Source of the DNA: Bufo bufo
Lineage: Eukaryota > Chordata > Amphibia > Anura > Bufonidae
Assembly (NCBI RefSeq): GCF_905171765.1
Contig: NC_053391.1
Span: 188,056,559-188,120,558, forward strand
Reading direction: 5' to 3'
DNA length: 64,000 nucleotides
The notes under the pieces were generated by a model. That model made no database searches, was not told the origin of the DNA, and saw nothing but the letters and a program-made list of their open reading frames with translations. Positions 63,916 through 64,000 of this stretch are shown one piece after another (positions within the stretch are counted from its first letter, which is position 1; every line of letters starts with the position of its first letter). The position numbers and the translations under genes are program-made.

Positions 63916-64000
63916 GGACCGGAGGCCTTCGTTGTATGGGGTCTCCTGGTGACTTTCAGAGCCCTTTATCGTCTCCTGGAACGGAGCGCAGGTGATATTA
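63916..64000 (-). promoter_or_regulatory. Start of L1 5' UTR, partial at window edge
   Basis: Only 85 bp remain before the window ends. In the minus direction this is directly upstream of the ORF1 ATG, so it should be leader sequence. No motif can be asserted. Confidence 0.4.

Overview
This window reads as a transposon graveyard from a vertebrate nuclear genome, most likely an anuran amphibian. The evidence is the mix of elements: Tx1-like L1 LINEs, CR1-type LINEs, Tc1/mariner, piggyBac, Harbinger and hAT DNA transposons, a class I endogenous retrovirus and LTRs. Many carry the subterminal repeats I associate with frog and toad genomes (the ATCGCCGCG repeats and the 'accccattctggaaactacacccctcaa' family, here split in two at about 20 bases: accccattctggaaactaca / cccctcaa). 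The species call is inference. I found no host protein-coding gene, rRNA gene or functional tRNA gene.

Layout. 1-3478: 5' half of a minus-strand L1 with a palindromic TTAA MITE inside. 3479-5578: unidentified. 5579-9690: plus-strand L1 endonuclease pieces split by a Tc1 element (which itself holds a TTAA MITE), then the 3' end of a minus-strand L1. 9830-13500: a hAT-like element with a G-rich minisatellite, broken by a CR1 LINE. 13510-22859: a minus-strand piggyBac with a decayed transposase and a long internal repeat array, invaded by a Harbinger MITE and a second Tc1. 22857-26351: another piggyBac-type element holding a Harbinger MITE and a solo LTR. 26352-37775: minus-strand L1 pieces in collinear order, split by a third Tc1, a complete ERV with near-identical LTRs (29851-36115) and an LTR-like block. 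37995-44183: L1 and SINE fragments, a decayed ZBED-like hAT transposase holding a near-perfect 770-bp palindrome, Penelope-like debris with hammerhead-like cores, and another palindrome. 44184-47199: a complete hAT element (8-bp TSD) built around a ~1.7-kb G-rich minisatellite. 47342-57244: a Russian doll of piggyBac A containing hAT E2 and piggyBac B, with B containing Harbinger C. 57816-58915: solo LTR. 59040-64000: CR1 and L1 LINEs and a mariner end.

How they work together. Nothing here forms a host pathway. The interest is in element biology. Autonomous sources (L1, CR1, Tc1, piggyBac, ERV) are all broken by stops or frameshifts, while the non-autonomous passengers are structurally complete, with intact inverted ends and target duplications. 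The most striking pattern is that palindromic cores of elements from different superfamilies (Harbinger, hAT) share sequence, carry CRE-like and E-box-like sites near their centres, and end on both arms with outward-facing 5' splice-donor consensus sites. This suggests a shuttling bidirectional promoter/first-exon-like cassette. The ERV is also notable: its LTRs differ by about one substitution plus one short indel, yet its body is grossly defective, which implies mobilisation in trans. All calls are by eye, and boundaries given as approximate are estimates.
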